A DNA stretch of 17,109 nucleotides from Acanthamoeba lenticulata (Eukaryota; Discosea; Longamoebia; Acanthamoebidae), in contig NAVB01002702.1 in NCBI GenBank assembly GCA_002179805.1, positions 1-17,109 of the forward strand, read 5' to 3'. The notes beneath the pieces are model-generated. The model ran no database searches and was not told the DNA's origin. It worked only from the letters and a program-made list of their open reading frames with translations. Positions 8,545 through 17,109 of this stretch are shown here, in pieces. Position 1 is the stretch's first letter; the number at the start of each line of letters is the position of its first letter. The position numbers and the translations under genes are program-made.

Positions 8545-11500
8545 TTAAAAGTAATGACGTAGGACGCCCACAACAAGGAGCTTGTCGGCATGCTCCTTTT
8601 TGTCATCCTCGAAAAGCCACTCCGCCACTGCAACCAGTCGCTTTCCCCAGTGGCACCACGAGCCTTGGCCCTGCTTGGCCTGCTCGAACTGGGCCAGCTG
8701 CCGGCAGACGAGCCCATATTCCCTCTCTGATGTCGCGCATGAGAGCACATGCAGCGCGTGCCTCATGAGTGCCTTCCACTGTGCAAGCGCCTCCTCCTCC
8801 GCCTCCTCCCCCTCTGGGAACAGGTCCCAACACGTGCGCGCCCGTTTCGTCGTCTTCTCCTTCTTCTCTTTGACCACGGGCCAGGTCCCCCCGTTGGCGG
8901 CATGGGCACTGCTGGCCTGGTCATGGCGGTGGCCAGCGTTGGGCGGAGCAGCGTGGGCCAATTGGGCAAGAAGGAACAGCGCCACCCGCGCCACCTCAGC
9001 CTCGCTCAGCCGCCTGATCGCCAGCTTCTTCTTCTTCTTCTTCTTCGTGCATGACGACGATGATGATGATAAGTCAAGGTCAAGGGCGCGAAGCACGAGC
9101 CTCGCGAGCATCTCGAAGGCGTCCCACGAGATGAAGGTGCCATAGAGCGGAGGATCCGCGAGCAAGGCCACGAGGCCAAGTGCGCGCAAACCCACCTCGC
9201 CATCATCATCGTTGTCGCCGTCGCCGTCCGGATAGCGTCCGGCCAGCGGCAGCGCCACGCGCAGCAAGAGCCTTCGGTCGTGCCAGGCGCATGTCTCCAC
9301 CGCCTTCATGGCGGCGCGCTCGGCGAGGGCCATAACCGACAAGGTCCACTCGGCAGACCACGCGGCGCCAGGGCAAGTCGACAAGGACAAGCGCTCTGAT
9401 GATCATGGGAAATGAGCAATTCTTGTGAGGCTTGCGCAGGACATCACACAACGGCAGGCTGGCTGGGGATTGTCGTACTGAGAAGTTTGAGAACGTCCGT
9501 TGTGTTGCAACGACTGTCGTTGTGCGGAAGGCAAAGGGCCTTGACGATGTCCTCGTCTCGATCCTTGACGGCTTGTCGCGACCGCTCGTCTTGCATGCGG
9601 CTCACGTCCAGCAGCAACTTCACGCATGCTCGCTGGGGCAGAGTGCACTCGCCTTGTTCCGACCGTGGCGGCGGGGTGGCCTGAAGGACGGCCAGGGCGC
9701 ATGCAACGGTCCTTGTGGGGCCGAGAATCCTGGAAGCCGTGCCGCTTTCTACGAGCTCCTTGCTATGGTGGATGAAGATCGGGCGGAGCCGCGCGATCAG
9801 CTCTTGGAAGGCTTCTTCATCGTCTTCTTCTCGGCTGATGTCACGAGCACGGGCCAAGCACTCGTCGAGCCGCCGGGCCAAGTCATTCCGCACACGTTTC
9901 CGCTGATCTGCACATGAACACACAAACACTGTGTCACTAAAAAAAAGTAAAAAAAGAAAAAAAAAATTCAACGCACTTGGCGCGTGGATGGGTCCATCCA
10001 GGTCCAAGAAGGCAAGAAGAGTGGCCTCGTAGGCACGGTCTGGAGCTCGGTCACTCGTGATGACGTCGGCCAGGGCCTCGAACAAGGCCGCCTTGGTCGC
10101 TTCTGCACGCAGAACCCCAAAGGTCACAAACAAGGAGAGAGAGAGAGAGAGAAGGTGGCGAGGACGAACGGACCCGAAGGATGAAGTGAACGGGAAGCAG
10201 GCTTGATGAGATCACGCAAGAGCCTGAGGCCCTCCTCAAGCACGTCGATCTGCTCCAGCCTCTCCACGATGAGCCGAATCAGCGCAGCCAACAGGCGTGG
10301 GTCGTCCATGATCTGGTCAGACAGCACGCGTTGCACAGCCCGACAGCTGGCTTTGAGCACCTCGACCTGCGCGTGTTTGAAGAGTTTGAAGAGTTTGAAG
10401 AGTTATATGGAAGAAGGAAGCAAGCCATCATGGTGATGATGAGAAAGGCGGCTGGGGCAAGGTGCAAACCTCGGGGTCGTGCAAGTGCTCCAACAGCAAG
10501 TCAACTGTCGCCGGCCAGATCCTAATAGCGCTACTGTGATCACAGTAGTTTACCAACTCAAGAGCAAAGGTTCTGTTGTGTTTAAAATTAGCAAAATGTG
10601 TTTATCAGTATTTAAAAATGAACCAAATGAAAAAATGCACAAAAAATTACTGATAAATAGGCAATAATTGATGGTGGGTGCAAAGAAAGAGCAACATACC
10701 TCAAGTGGAGGGGCTTGTCTGGGCACAAGAGGCCGCTCACAATCAGATGAAGCTCTTGAGGGCCATCATCGCACAGCATGAAGGCGCCCAGACATTCACG
10801 GCCAACATTGAGGATAGTGGGAGCTTTTTGGGATAAAGTTGTGCCATCATGCAAAACCTCTTGTGCTGGTTTTCAAATGAAATGATCAGCAACAATAGAT
10901 TAATAAACAAATAAATAAAAGAGAAAAAAAAATGAGCTCACAACAAAAGGGGAAGAGAAAGAAGGAGGAGTACATTTGATGACCTCCATGAGGATCAACC
11001 TGTGCAACTCAAGTGGCACTCTGGCAAGCTCCGCTGGTTCCTTGAATCGAACATCAAGCAGAGGCTTTGCAGCCACCAAGGCAGCACCCACAGCATGTGC
11101 AGCCAGTTGCACAAGGGCAGGCACGGGGGCAAAGTGCTGCTCCACCATCACTTGTGTCACTGCACGCACCACACTGTGTCCCGTTCCAATTTTACATGAA
11201 TGCAAACCCCAGAACGTGCTGAAAATGGCATGTGTGACATGTACCCTTGGCTTTGTCCAGCAAACCAACGAGCAGTGCTCTTGAGGGCGTTCAAAGCGGC
11301 CAACTTGACATCTGGGCAAGTGTCATGCAAACCGGCCATAGCCACGTTGACGGTAGCTGGAATGTCTGCTAGGGGCTGACCCCAAGGTGTGATTGCTGCA
11401 GCCAAGACATAAAGGGCAGCAGCACGCACAAGTGGCATGTTTTCTGGCTGGGATGCAAACAACTGGACAACCTGCCAACCATTCATCAATATAGGTTGAA

Positions 11501-12943
11501 GCAAGCGTGAACACATGTGAAGTACTGTTGTGTACCTTGTATTCATCTTGACCCAGGACTGTGAAGTGTTTATGTTCTTTGAAGCACTTGAGCAGACCAA
11601 GTTGTATGCGCCAATCTCTTGAGCTTTGCAGTTGAGTTAAAGGAACTAACTACATTGCCCAATGAGGTTGTAATTGGTTAATGCTCAGCATTGGGCTTGA
11701 ATGAAAATGGGGGAATACCTTTCCAACAATGAACCGGGTCCAAAAGTCGAGGCCCACTGATGTTTGTGTTCAGAAAAACAAAAACCGCAAGTGGGCGTAT
11801 GTAAAGGGGTTTGCTGTTCTGAAGTGGTGGAAGGCGGGAGAGCTAAGCTGGTCTGGTTCTCATACCAACAACCACATCAGGGTCGGGATGCGCCAACATG
11901 CATAACCCAATCTTCTTTTCATCAACACGCAGCTGCTCGACAAAAAAACGATCATGGGTGTCTGTATCATGTGTTAGTTTTAGGGTGGCGTCAAGAAGAA
12001 GCTGCGGGACGATTTGAACCAGAAGAACAAGAACAAGAACAACAAGAAGTAAAACGCACGTGGGAGCCAGCGGGCGAGCCGATGAAGCAAGAGTGCCACA
12101 CACCAGACCAGCTCGCGCCGAAGCGCATGGTCCTCCAAGTTCTGGCCCTCGTCCTTCTCTTCATCCTCGAGTCGCCCAAAGCCCACCCAGTCCAACAGCT
12201 TGACCACGTGCATGCGACACTCCTTCTTCTGCTTGGCCTCGCCCGCGAGCGTGACATGGATGATGCGCGAGTCCTTTCCTCTTGCTGTTGCACGGGCGTC
12301 GTTTTCGTCGTCGGAGTCGTCGTCAATGTCGGTCAAGAAGGCGGCGTCGAGGATGGCTGGGTCGTCGTGGGCGAGACGCAGGAGCGCGGGAGCCAGGTGA
12401 AGGAACAGGCTGCGCAGGCTCTCGCGATCGGTCTGGTAGCGGTAGAAGAGCACCCGCGGCAGGCATGCGTGCTTGCTCGACGCGCCAAAGAGCCACCACA
12501 AGAGCTCGCCCATCATCATCACCATCATGATGCTTCTGGTTTCTTCCTCTTCCTCCTCGTCGTCGTCCTCTTGTTCCTCTTGCGCGGCGTCTTTTTTGCG
12601 CAGCAGGAAGGGCCGGACACGCTCACGGGCTTCATCCACAGTCAGCTTGGCCCATGGTGGTGGTGATGATGATGGTGGGGTGACACGGCACTTGCCTTCG
12701 TCTTTGTCTTCTTCCTCACCCGCCGCAGCTGCAGGAGGAGGAGGAGGAGCGAGCTGTTGATGTTGTTGTTGTGGGCGTCATTCAACAACAACAACAACAA
12801 AGGGGGGAGGGGGGGCAGCAGGGCAGAGAAGAGTGCGAGGAGCGAACCATGGTGCGCCAAATTGACAGCACGTGAAGCTTCACCTTCAGCTCCTCTGCTT
12901 CTTTTTGCTCCTTCCAGTTGGCCTGCACCACTCCTCCCTCCAT
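8545..12943 (-). CDS. Large helical-repeat (HEAT/ARM-like) protein, copy 2 (13 exons as modelled)
   Basis: Minus-strand exons: 12943-12848, 12753-12060, 11961-11866, 11756-11719, 11649-11536, 11471-11245, 11173-10974, 10865-10700, 10572-10470, 10366-10174, 10102-9977, 9907-9479 and 9395-8545, giving about 1,110 residues in phase throughout. Content and order match copy 1: acidic N-terminal part, LTVDEARERVRPFLL, LLWWLFGAS, then helical repeats to a GVLRHYF C-terminus. The region coded by 10865-10470 differs most from copy 1 and is closer to copy 3 at its start (LNVGRECLGA). The first exon reads into a stop unless an intron at 12847-12754 is removed. That intron has GT/AG ends and fits phase, but copies 1 and 3 have none there. 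A frameshift in the C-rich tract is the alternative, which would break the N-terminus. It runs tail to tail with the spacer gene and head to head with copy 3. Confidence 0.8.
10376..10402 (+). repeat. 9-bp tandem repeat, 3 units, in an intron of copy 2
   Basis: Three units of TTTGAAGAG lie in the intron before the exon 10366-10174. Copy 1 has two units in the corresponding intron. Confidence 0.8.
10531..10548. repeat. 18-bp perfect palindrome inside an exon of copy 2
   Basis: CTACTGTGATCACAGTAG equals its own reverse complement. It lies within the coding exon 10572-10470 and encodes the residues around YCDHSS. Copy 1 has NYGSH at this position and copy 3 NVGPG-like residues are absent, so the palindrome is specific to copy 2. 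Confidence 0.8.
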
Positions 12944-13157
12944 CGTGGTGCTGTGTGTGTGTGTCGCAAACTTTGGTTTCGACAAAATTAAGGTCCATTA
13001 TTCCATTATGATGTGCGAAACGAAAATTTTTTTATTGTTTTTTTTAATTCCCAAGAACATGATTGGTCGGGCGCTGCACAGATCTGTGTGGCGCAAGCTG
13101 TTGGCGTTGCAAATTAAAAAACAACAAAAAAAAAAACAAAAACAAGCGCCCAAAAGG
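12944..13157. promoter_or_regulatory. Head-to-head promoter region of copies 2 and 3
   Basis: The copy 2 ATG (minus) and the copy 3 ATG (plus) are separated by 214 bp, so the region probably drives both genes. It holds a CA/GT microsatellite near 12950-12963, the 26-bp element shared with copy 1, AT-rich runs at 13024-13050, an inverted CCAAT box (ATTGG, 13062-13066) and a 12-bp palindrome CACAGATCTGTG (13077-13088). Binding roles are not known. An in-frame ATG at 13059 could extend copy 3 by 33 basic residues. Confidence 0.5.
12974..12999 (-). promoter_or_regulatory. 26-bp element upstream of copy 2, shared with copy 1
   Basis: This is the inverted counterpart of 1788-1813. It lies 31 bp before the copy 2 ATG and marks the outer limit of the right arm. 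Confidence 0.4.
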
Positions 13158-14136
13158 ATGGAGGAAGGTTCGAGGGCAGAGGAGTTTGATTTGAAGGTCA
13201 AGCGCCACGCCTTGTCTGTTTGGCATGCCCTGCCCTCAAACCAACAACGCCGCCACTCGCCACCGGACGACGCCCAACCACAACAACAACAGCTTGCTCC
13301 TCCTCCTCCTCTTGGCCTCGAGGACGACCACAGAGCGAAGAGCGGCGGCGGCGACGGCGTGGTGGGGGTCGAGCCTCTACCATGGGTCAAGTTGACCGTG
13401 GCCGAAGCCCGTGAGCGTGTTCGGCCGTTCCTGCGGGAAGAAGAAGAAGAAGACCAAGACAGTAGTGGCACAAAAGGCATGATGATGATGGGCGATCTCT
13501 TGTGGTGGCTCTTTGGCGCCTCCACCAAGCACGCGTGCCTCCCGCACCTCCTCGTCGAGCGGTACGCCTTGGTGGACGACGACAATGAAGACGAGGAAGA
13601 AGACGAAGAGGAGAAGAAGAAGAAGAAGAAGAAGGAAGAAGAGGAGGAGGAGAAGCAGGAAGAGGAGGACGGGGAGGATTATGCCGACCTCGAGGACGAC
13701 TTCTTGGATTTTGACGATGATGACAAGGAGGAAGTGAGAGAACTAGACAAAGGTTGGGGCGATGTTGACGATGACGACGAGGAGGATGTCAAGGCTGTCG
13801 AGCGGTCCGAGCAGGATGACTGGGAAGCCAAGTACAAGCAGGAGGAGGCCAAGCGCAAGGTCCTCGAGACCGAGCTCGAGCGTCTGCGGACGGAAAGCCA
13901 AGCAGAGAAGGAGGAGGCCCAGCGCACGATTCGCCGCCTCGAGGAGAGGTGAGCCCTCCTCCTCCTCCTCCTCCTCCTCCCCTTCGTCCTCCTCCTTTTC
14001 CTCCTCTTCCTCTGTCCCTCCCGTGGACCATCAGACCGCAAGTTGCAGCTTTCTGACCATTTACCGGCCCTTCTTCAGGATCAGCGAGCTCGAGGAGCAG
14101 ATGAAGGACCAGGGCCAGGAACTGGTCAGCGAGAAT

Positions 14137-14181
<45 letters not shown>

Positions 14182-17109
14182 GACAAGGGCGAAGAGAAGG
14201 AGGAGGAGGAGGAGGCCGACGCCAAGGACAGCGATGATGGTGGTGGTGGTGGCGATGATGATGAAGATAACGATGACGTCATGTCGGTTGAGGATCAAGC
14301 GGACGCCAAGGACAACGGGAATGAGGACGAGGACATTGAAGACCTCTTGATCTTGCTCGGGAATGATCCGCCCGTCGGGCTGAAGGAGCTTCTGGCAGAC
14401 GACGTCGAGGACAGCGAGAACAGCATTATAGATTGCCTCTATGAGAATAGCCTGGTCTACACCCGGCTGGTGAGGCAGGCAGACGACGCTGAGGACAGTG
14501 AGGACGAGGAGGTCGCGCGCGGCAAGGAAGAGAAAGAGCGCAAGCTCAAGCGGCGGCCTTGGCGTGTGCCAGACGACTCTGAGGGCCTGCGCGATCTCTT
14601 TCATCATCTGGCTCCCGCGCTGCTGCGCCTCGCGCAGGACGACCCAGCCATCCTCGTCGCCGCCTTCTCGACCGACAAGGCGCGTTTGACGGACGACACG
14701 TGCATCCTCCGGGCCAGGCTCGCGGGCGAGGCCAAGGAACGGGAGTATCGCATGCATGTGGTCAAGCTGTTGAACGACGTGCGCTTTCGGAAGGTCAGGG
14801 ACGAAGAGAAGGACCTGCATGCAGACCATGCAGTTCGGCGCGAGCTGGTTTACTGTGCGGCACTCCTGCTTCATCACCTGGCCAGCAGGCTCACAAGTGC
14901 GCGCGTTTTGCTTCGACTTCTCTTTCTCCTCTGCCCATGCCATGCGTCATGGTCAGAAACTCATTCATATGATGAATGGTTGTAATGGTGCTATCAGAGG
15001 ATCTGGACCGTCTGCACGTCGACGAGGCGACGATCGGGTTGAGCATGTTGGCACATCCAGATCCTGATGTGCTTGTTGGTATGATTGTTTTTGCCGCTCC
15101 TCTTCCTTGGCCTCAACTCCAGGACAAGCCTCACGTCCAGTTGTTGTGGTCTTGTCACATGGCACCATGATGAAAGTGGGCCTCGACTTTTGGCGCCATT
15201 TCATTGCGCCAAAGAGTCCACCAGAGGTGCATTTCTCTTGTCCCCCCCCTCCCCAGAACAGGTATGTTGTTTTACTGATCAGTAGTGTTGAAAACAGATG
15301 ATTCCTTTGTGTCTGATGAAAAAACCTGCTAAGACTGATTGGCGCATTCAACTTGGTCTGCTCAAATGCTTGGCCTTGCAGCACCAGTACCATGTTGATG
15401 ATGCAGTTACTGAGGTTACCACCACCCACTCGCCTTGTTTCCTTTTTTTGAGCTTACTTCACATTTATACAATGAATGCTCTTAGCAAGCTGTCAGGTTG
15501 CTGAGACAGCAGCAAGGAAGCATCATGCCTCTTGTGTGTGCTGCTGTTTTTGATGTTCTGGCCAAAAGAGACATATATCATCCACCTTGGATGTCAACCA
15601 TCACCAAAGTGGGTGAAGATCAACTGCACAGTGCTCACTTGGATGTGAAGCTTGCAGTTTTGGAGGCTCTAACAGCCATAGCTTTTCACTTGTCTCCAGA
15701 ACAAAGTCAAAGGTATTGTCATTATGTTCTTGTTTTTTTCAAGTTTTTTTTGTAAAATTCTAATTGATAATTGGGAGGGAGGACCAACCAGATTGGTGCA
15801 CATTGTGACACAAGTGATGGTGGAGCAGCACTTTGCCCCCGTGCCTGCCCTTGTGCAACTGGCTGCACATGCTGTGGGTGCTGCCTTGGTGGCTGCAAAG
15901 CCTCTGCATGATGCTCGATTCAAGGAACCAGAAGAGCTTGCCCAAGTTCCACTTGAGCTGCATGGGTTGATCCTCATGGAGGTCATCAAATGTACTCCTT
16001 CTTCTTCTTCTTCTTCTTCTTCTTTCTCTTCCCCTTTTGTTGTGAGCTCATTTTTTATTATTATTATTATTCTTTTGCCAGCACAAGAGTCATTGCTGGG
16101 CTTTGGCACAAAGGACACAGCTTCCTCCACCTTCCTCAATGTTGGCCGTGAATGTCTGGGCGCCCTCATGCAGCATGATAATGATAGCCCTCAAGAGCTT
16201 CACTTGGTGGTGAGCGACCTCTTGCACCCGGACAAGCCCCTCCACTTGCGGTGTGTACTTTCTTCGCACCCACCAATTTATATTAATATCATCTTCAGTT
16301 TAACAAAAACAAAAACAAAAACAAAAACAAAAGAGCGTTTGCGTTGGAATTGGTGGGTCCTGGAGCCTTCATCTGGCCAGCCACGACCGACTTGCTGTTG
16401 GAGCACTTGAGAGACCCTGAGGTTGGTCCGCCCTGTTGGAGCCAAGCCAGGCGCCTGAACAATCATGGTGGCAGTGATTTCTCACTTGATTTCTCACTTG
16501 AAATGCCTGTACACCTGCATGCAGATCGAGATGATCAAAGCCAGCTGCAGGGCTTTGCAGCGCGTGATGCGTGATAAGATCAGCAAGGACCCGCGCTTGT
16601 TGGACGCGCTTGCTCGGCTTCTCGCTGCACCTGAGCAGGGCGACGTGTTTGAAGCTGCCCTCGGCCTCTGTCAGCAAGTCATCAAAGAATCCAGTCCATT
16701 CTACAAGAGGAAGGAGGCCAAAGTGGTGAAGGTCGTGCTGGACGCGTTGATCAAAGCTCTTGATGTGACAACCCACGTCCACGCCACTGTCTCGGTGCTT
16801 GCTGCGTGTGTCAGCCACTATCCTTCAGGTACTCATCCTCAATCATCTTTTTTTGTTAAAAAAATCATTTTATTCTAATTTTTATTATTGACATCGTTTT
16901 CATCTTAATTTAATTTCAATTTTCTAATCTTTGAGGCTGGTGCAGAAGCGACCGAGGCAGCAGTGTTGGAGGCCATGGCCAAACTCATCATCACCAGCGA
17001 CCGAGAGCCAGACCAGGCCTATGAAGCCGCTTTTCTTGTCTTCTTAGACCTCGAAGCGTCCACCATACCGTCATCCTCCTCATGTACCTCCCTCCCCCCC
17101 AATCATTTC
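13158..17109 (+). CDS. Large helical-repeat (HEAT/ARM-like) protein, copy 3, with acidic/coiled-coil insert (3' end outside window)
   Basis: Exons: 13158-13948, 14079-14896, 14998-15078, 15177-15226, 15298-15414, 15486-15712, 15792-15991, 16082-16250, 16334-16421, 16525-16828 and 16946-17083; the next intron runs off the edge. Phases agree at each junction, giving about 994 residues so far. The N-terminus (EEFDLKVKRHALSVWH, LTVAEARERVRPFL, LLWWLFGAS) and the later helical repeats match copies 1 and 2. Between the two, residues ~137-400 are unique to this copy: Asp/Glu/Lys runs, a coiled coil from about residue 222 (KRKVLETELERLRTE), a seven-fold Glu-His repeat, and a helical piece with LLILLGNDPPVGLKELLADD. 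The exon ending at 16828 is 114 nt longer than in copy 1 and adds 38 helical residues. The missing part should correspond to the last two exons of copy 1. The start is the ATG aligned with those of the other copies; an in-frame ATG at 13059 is possible. Confidence 0.85.
13593..13680 (+). repeat. Purine-rich GAA/GAG tract in an exon of copy 3
   Basis: A nearly pure run of GAA, GAG, AAG and GAC codons encodes a Glu/Lys/Asp stretch. Such a tract is unstable in length and may differ between strains. Confidence 0.8.
13949..14078 (+). repeat. Intron 1 of copy 3, with a (CCT)n/(TCC)n polypyrimidine run
   Basis: The intron starts GTGAGCC and ends TTCTTCAG. Its first 70 or so bases are almost pure C/T triplets. 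It joins two halves of one coiled coil in phase (RRLEER then ISELEEQ), which supports the splice. Copies 1 and 2 lack this intron because they lack the surrounding insert. Confidence 0.8.
14137..14178 (+). repeat. (GAGCAC)7 hexanucleotide repeat encoding (Glu-His)7
   Basis: Seven perfect tandem units lie within the coding insert of copy 3, at the end of the coiled coil. The repeat stays in frame and encodes alternating acidic and imidazole side chains. This could bind metal ions or be a neutral expansion. Confidence 0.9.
16303..16333 (+). repeat. (AAAAAC)n run immediately before an acceptor in copy 3
   Basis: About five units of AAAAAC lead directly into the AG at 16332-16333 that starts exon 9. 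This takes the place of the pyrimidine tract usually seen before a 3' splice site. Phase and homology with the matching exons of copies 1 and 2 support the acceptor. Confidence 0.75.

Larger units (their letters stand above)
8532..12999 (-). repeat. Right arm of the ~4.4-kb inverted repeat (copy 2)
   Basis: This is the reverse-complement counterpart of 1788-6214. It is slightly longer, mainly through about 110 extra bases near the 5' end of the gene and small differences in repeats. Last-exon sequence is nearly the same as in copy 1. Several introns and exons 4, 7 and 8 have clearly diverged. Confidence 0.85.
13566..14573 (+). other. Copy-3-specific insertion of about 1 kb
   Basis: Copies 1 and 2 pass directly from the RY of FYRYQ to DRESLRSLF. 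Copy 3 has about 1,000 bp here, including an intron (13949-14078), before DSEGLRDLF resumes the shared sequence. It encodes highly acidic runs, a coiled coil and a short helical region. Limits are approximate because the flanks are low in complexity. Direction (gain in copy 3 or loss from the ancestor of 1 and 2) cannot be told here. Confidence 0.75.

Noticed and set aside
8582..9145. Open frames on plus inside copy 2, with mirror frames on minus inside copy 1
   Set aside because: They are antisense shadows of the last exon and appear in both arms only because the arms are homologous.
1788..12999. Inverted repeat as a composite transposon
   Set aside because: The arms hold a spliced helical-repeat gene, not a transposase. 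No terminal inverted repeats or target-site duplications were seen at the borders.
14137..14178. CRISPR-like or minisatellite array
   Set aside because: Units are contiguous hexamers within a coding exon, with no spacers.
13789..14943. 384-residue open frame on the minus strand opposite copy 3
   Set aside because: It is antisense to the acidic insert, with long Leu/Val repeats, and has no independent support.

Overview
This is spliced eukaryotic DNA. No bacterial operon logic applies: coding runs are interrupted by short introns (mostly about 50-130 bp) with GT...AG ends, and reading frames join correctly only when these are removed. The compact gene spacing, short introns, proteins rich in Asp/Glu/Lys runs, and an F-box protein suggest a free-living unicellular eukaryote. 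An Acanthamoeba-like amoebozoan is my tentative guess; no rRNA or other marker is present to settle it. Layout: (1) 141-1711, minus: a six-exon gene for an F-box protein fused to an Arf/Sar1-like small-GTPase domain. (2) 1870-6201, plus: copy 1 of a large helical-repeat (HEAT/ARM-like) gene, 12 exons, about 1,098 residues. (3) 6413-8483, plus: an unrelated four-exon gene for a protein with beta-rich N-terminal domains, a Gly-rich linker, a coiled coil and a compact C-terminal beta-sandwich-like domain. (4) 8545-12943, minus: copy 2 of the helical-repeat gene. (5) 13158 to the right edge, plus: copy 3, truncated by the window, carrying an extra ~1 kb acidic/coiled-coil segment. Copies 1 and 2 form two arms of a ~4.4-kb inverted repeat (1788-6214 and 8532-12999) whose ends coincide almost exactly with one gene, from just upstream of the ATG to 13 nt past the stop. 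Gene 3 sits alone in the 2.3-kb spacer. Copies 2 and 3 are head to head across about 214 bp; gene 1 and copy 1 are head to head across 158 bp. Introns of the three copies pair differently from one intron to the next (1 with 2, then 2 with 3, then 1 with 3), which points to gene conversion among the copies. I reconstructed exon borders by requiring GT/AG ends, phase agreement and agreement among the three paralogues. Every multi-exon model given here keeps an open frame throughout. No tRNA, rRNA, CRISPR array or recognisable transposon was seen. No stretch over 300 bp lacks a gene. The most unusual items are the F-box/GTPase fusion, the gene-precise inverted duplication with its mosaic history, and the insertion in copy 3.
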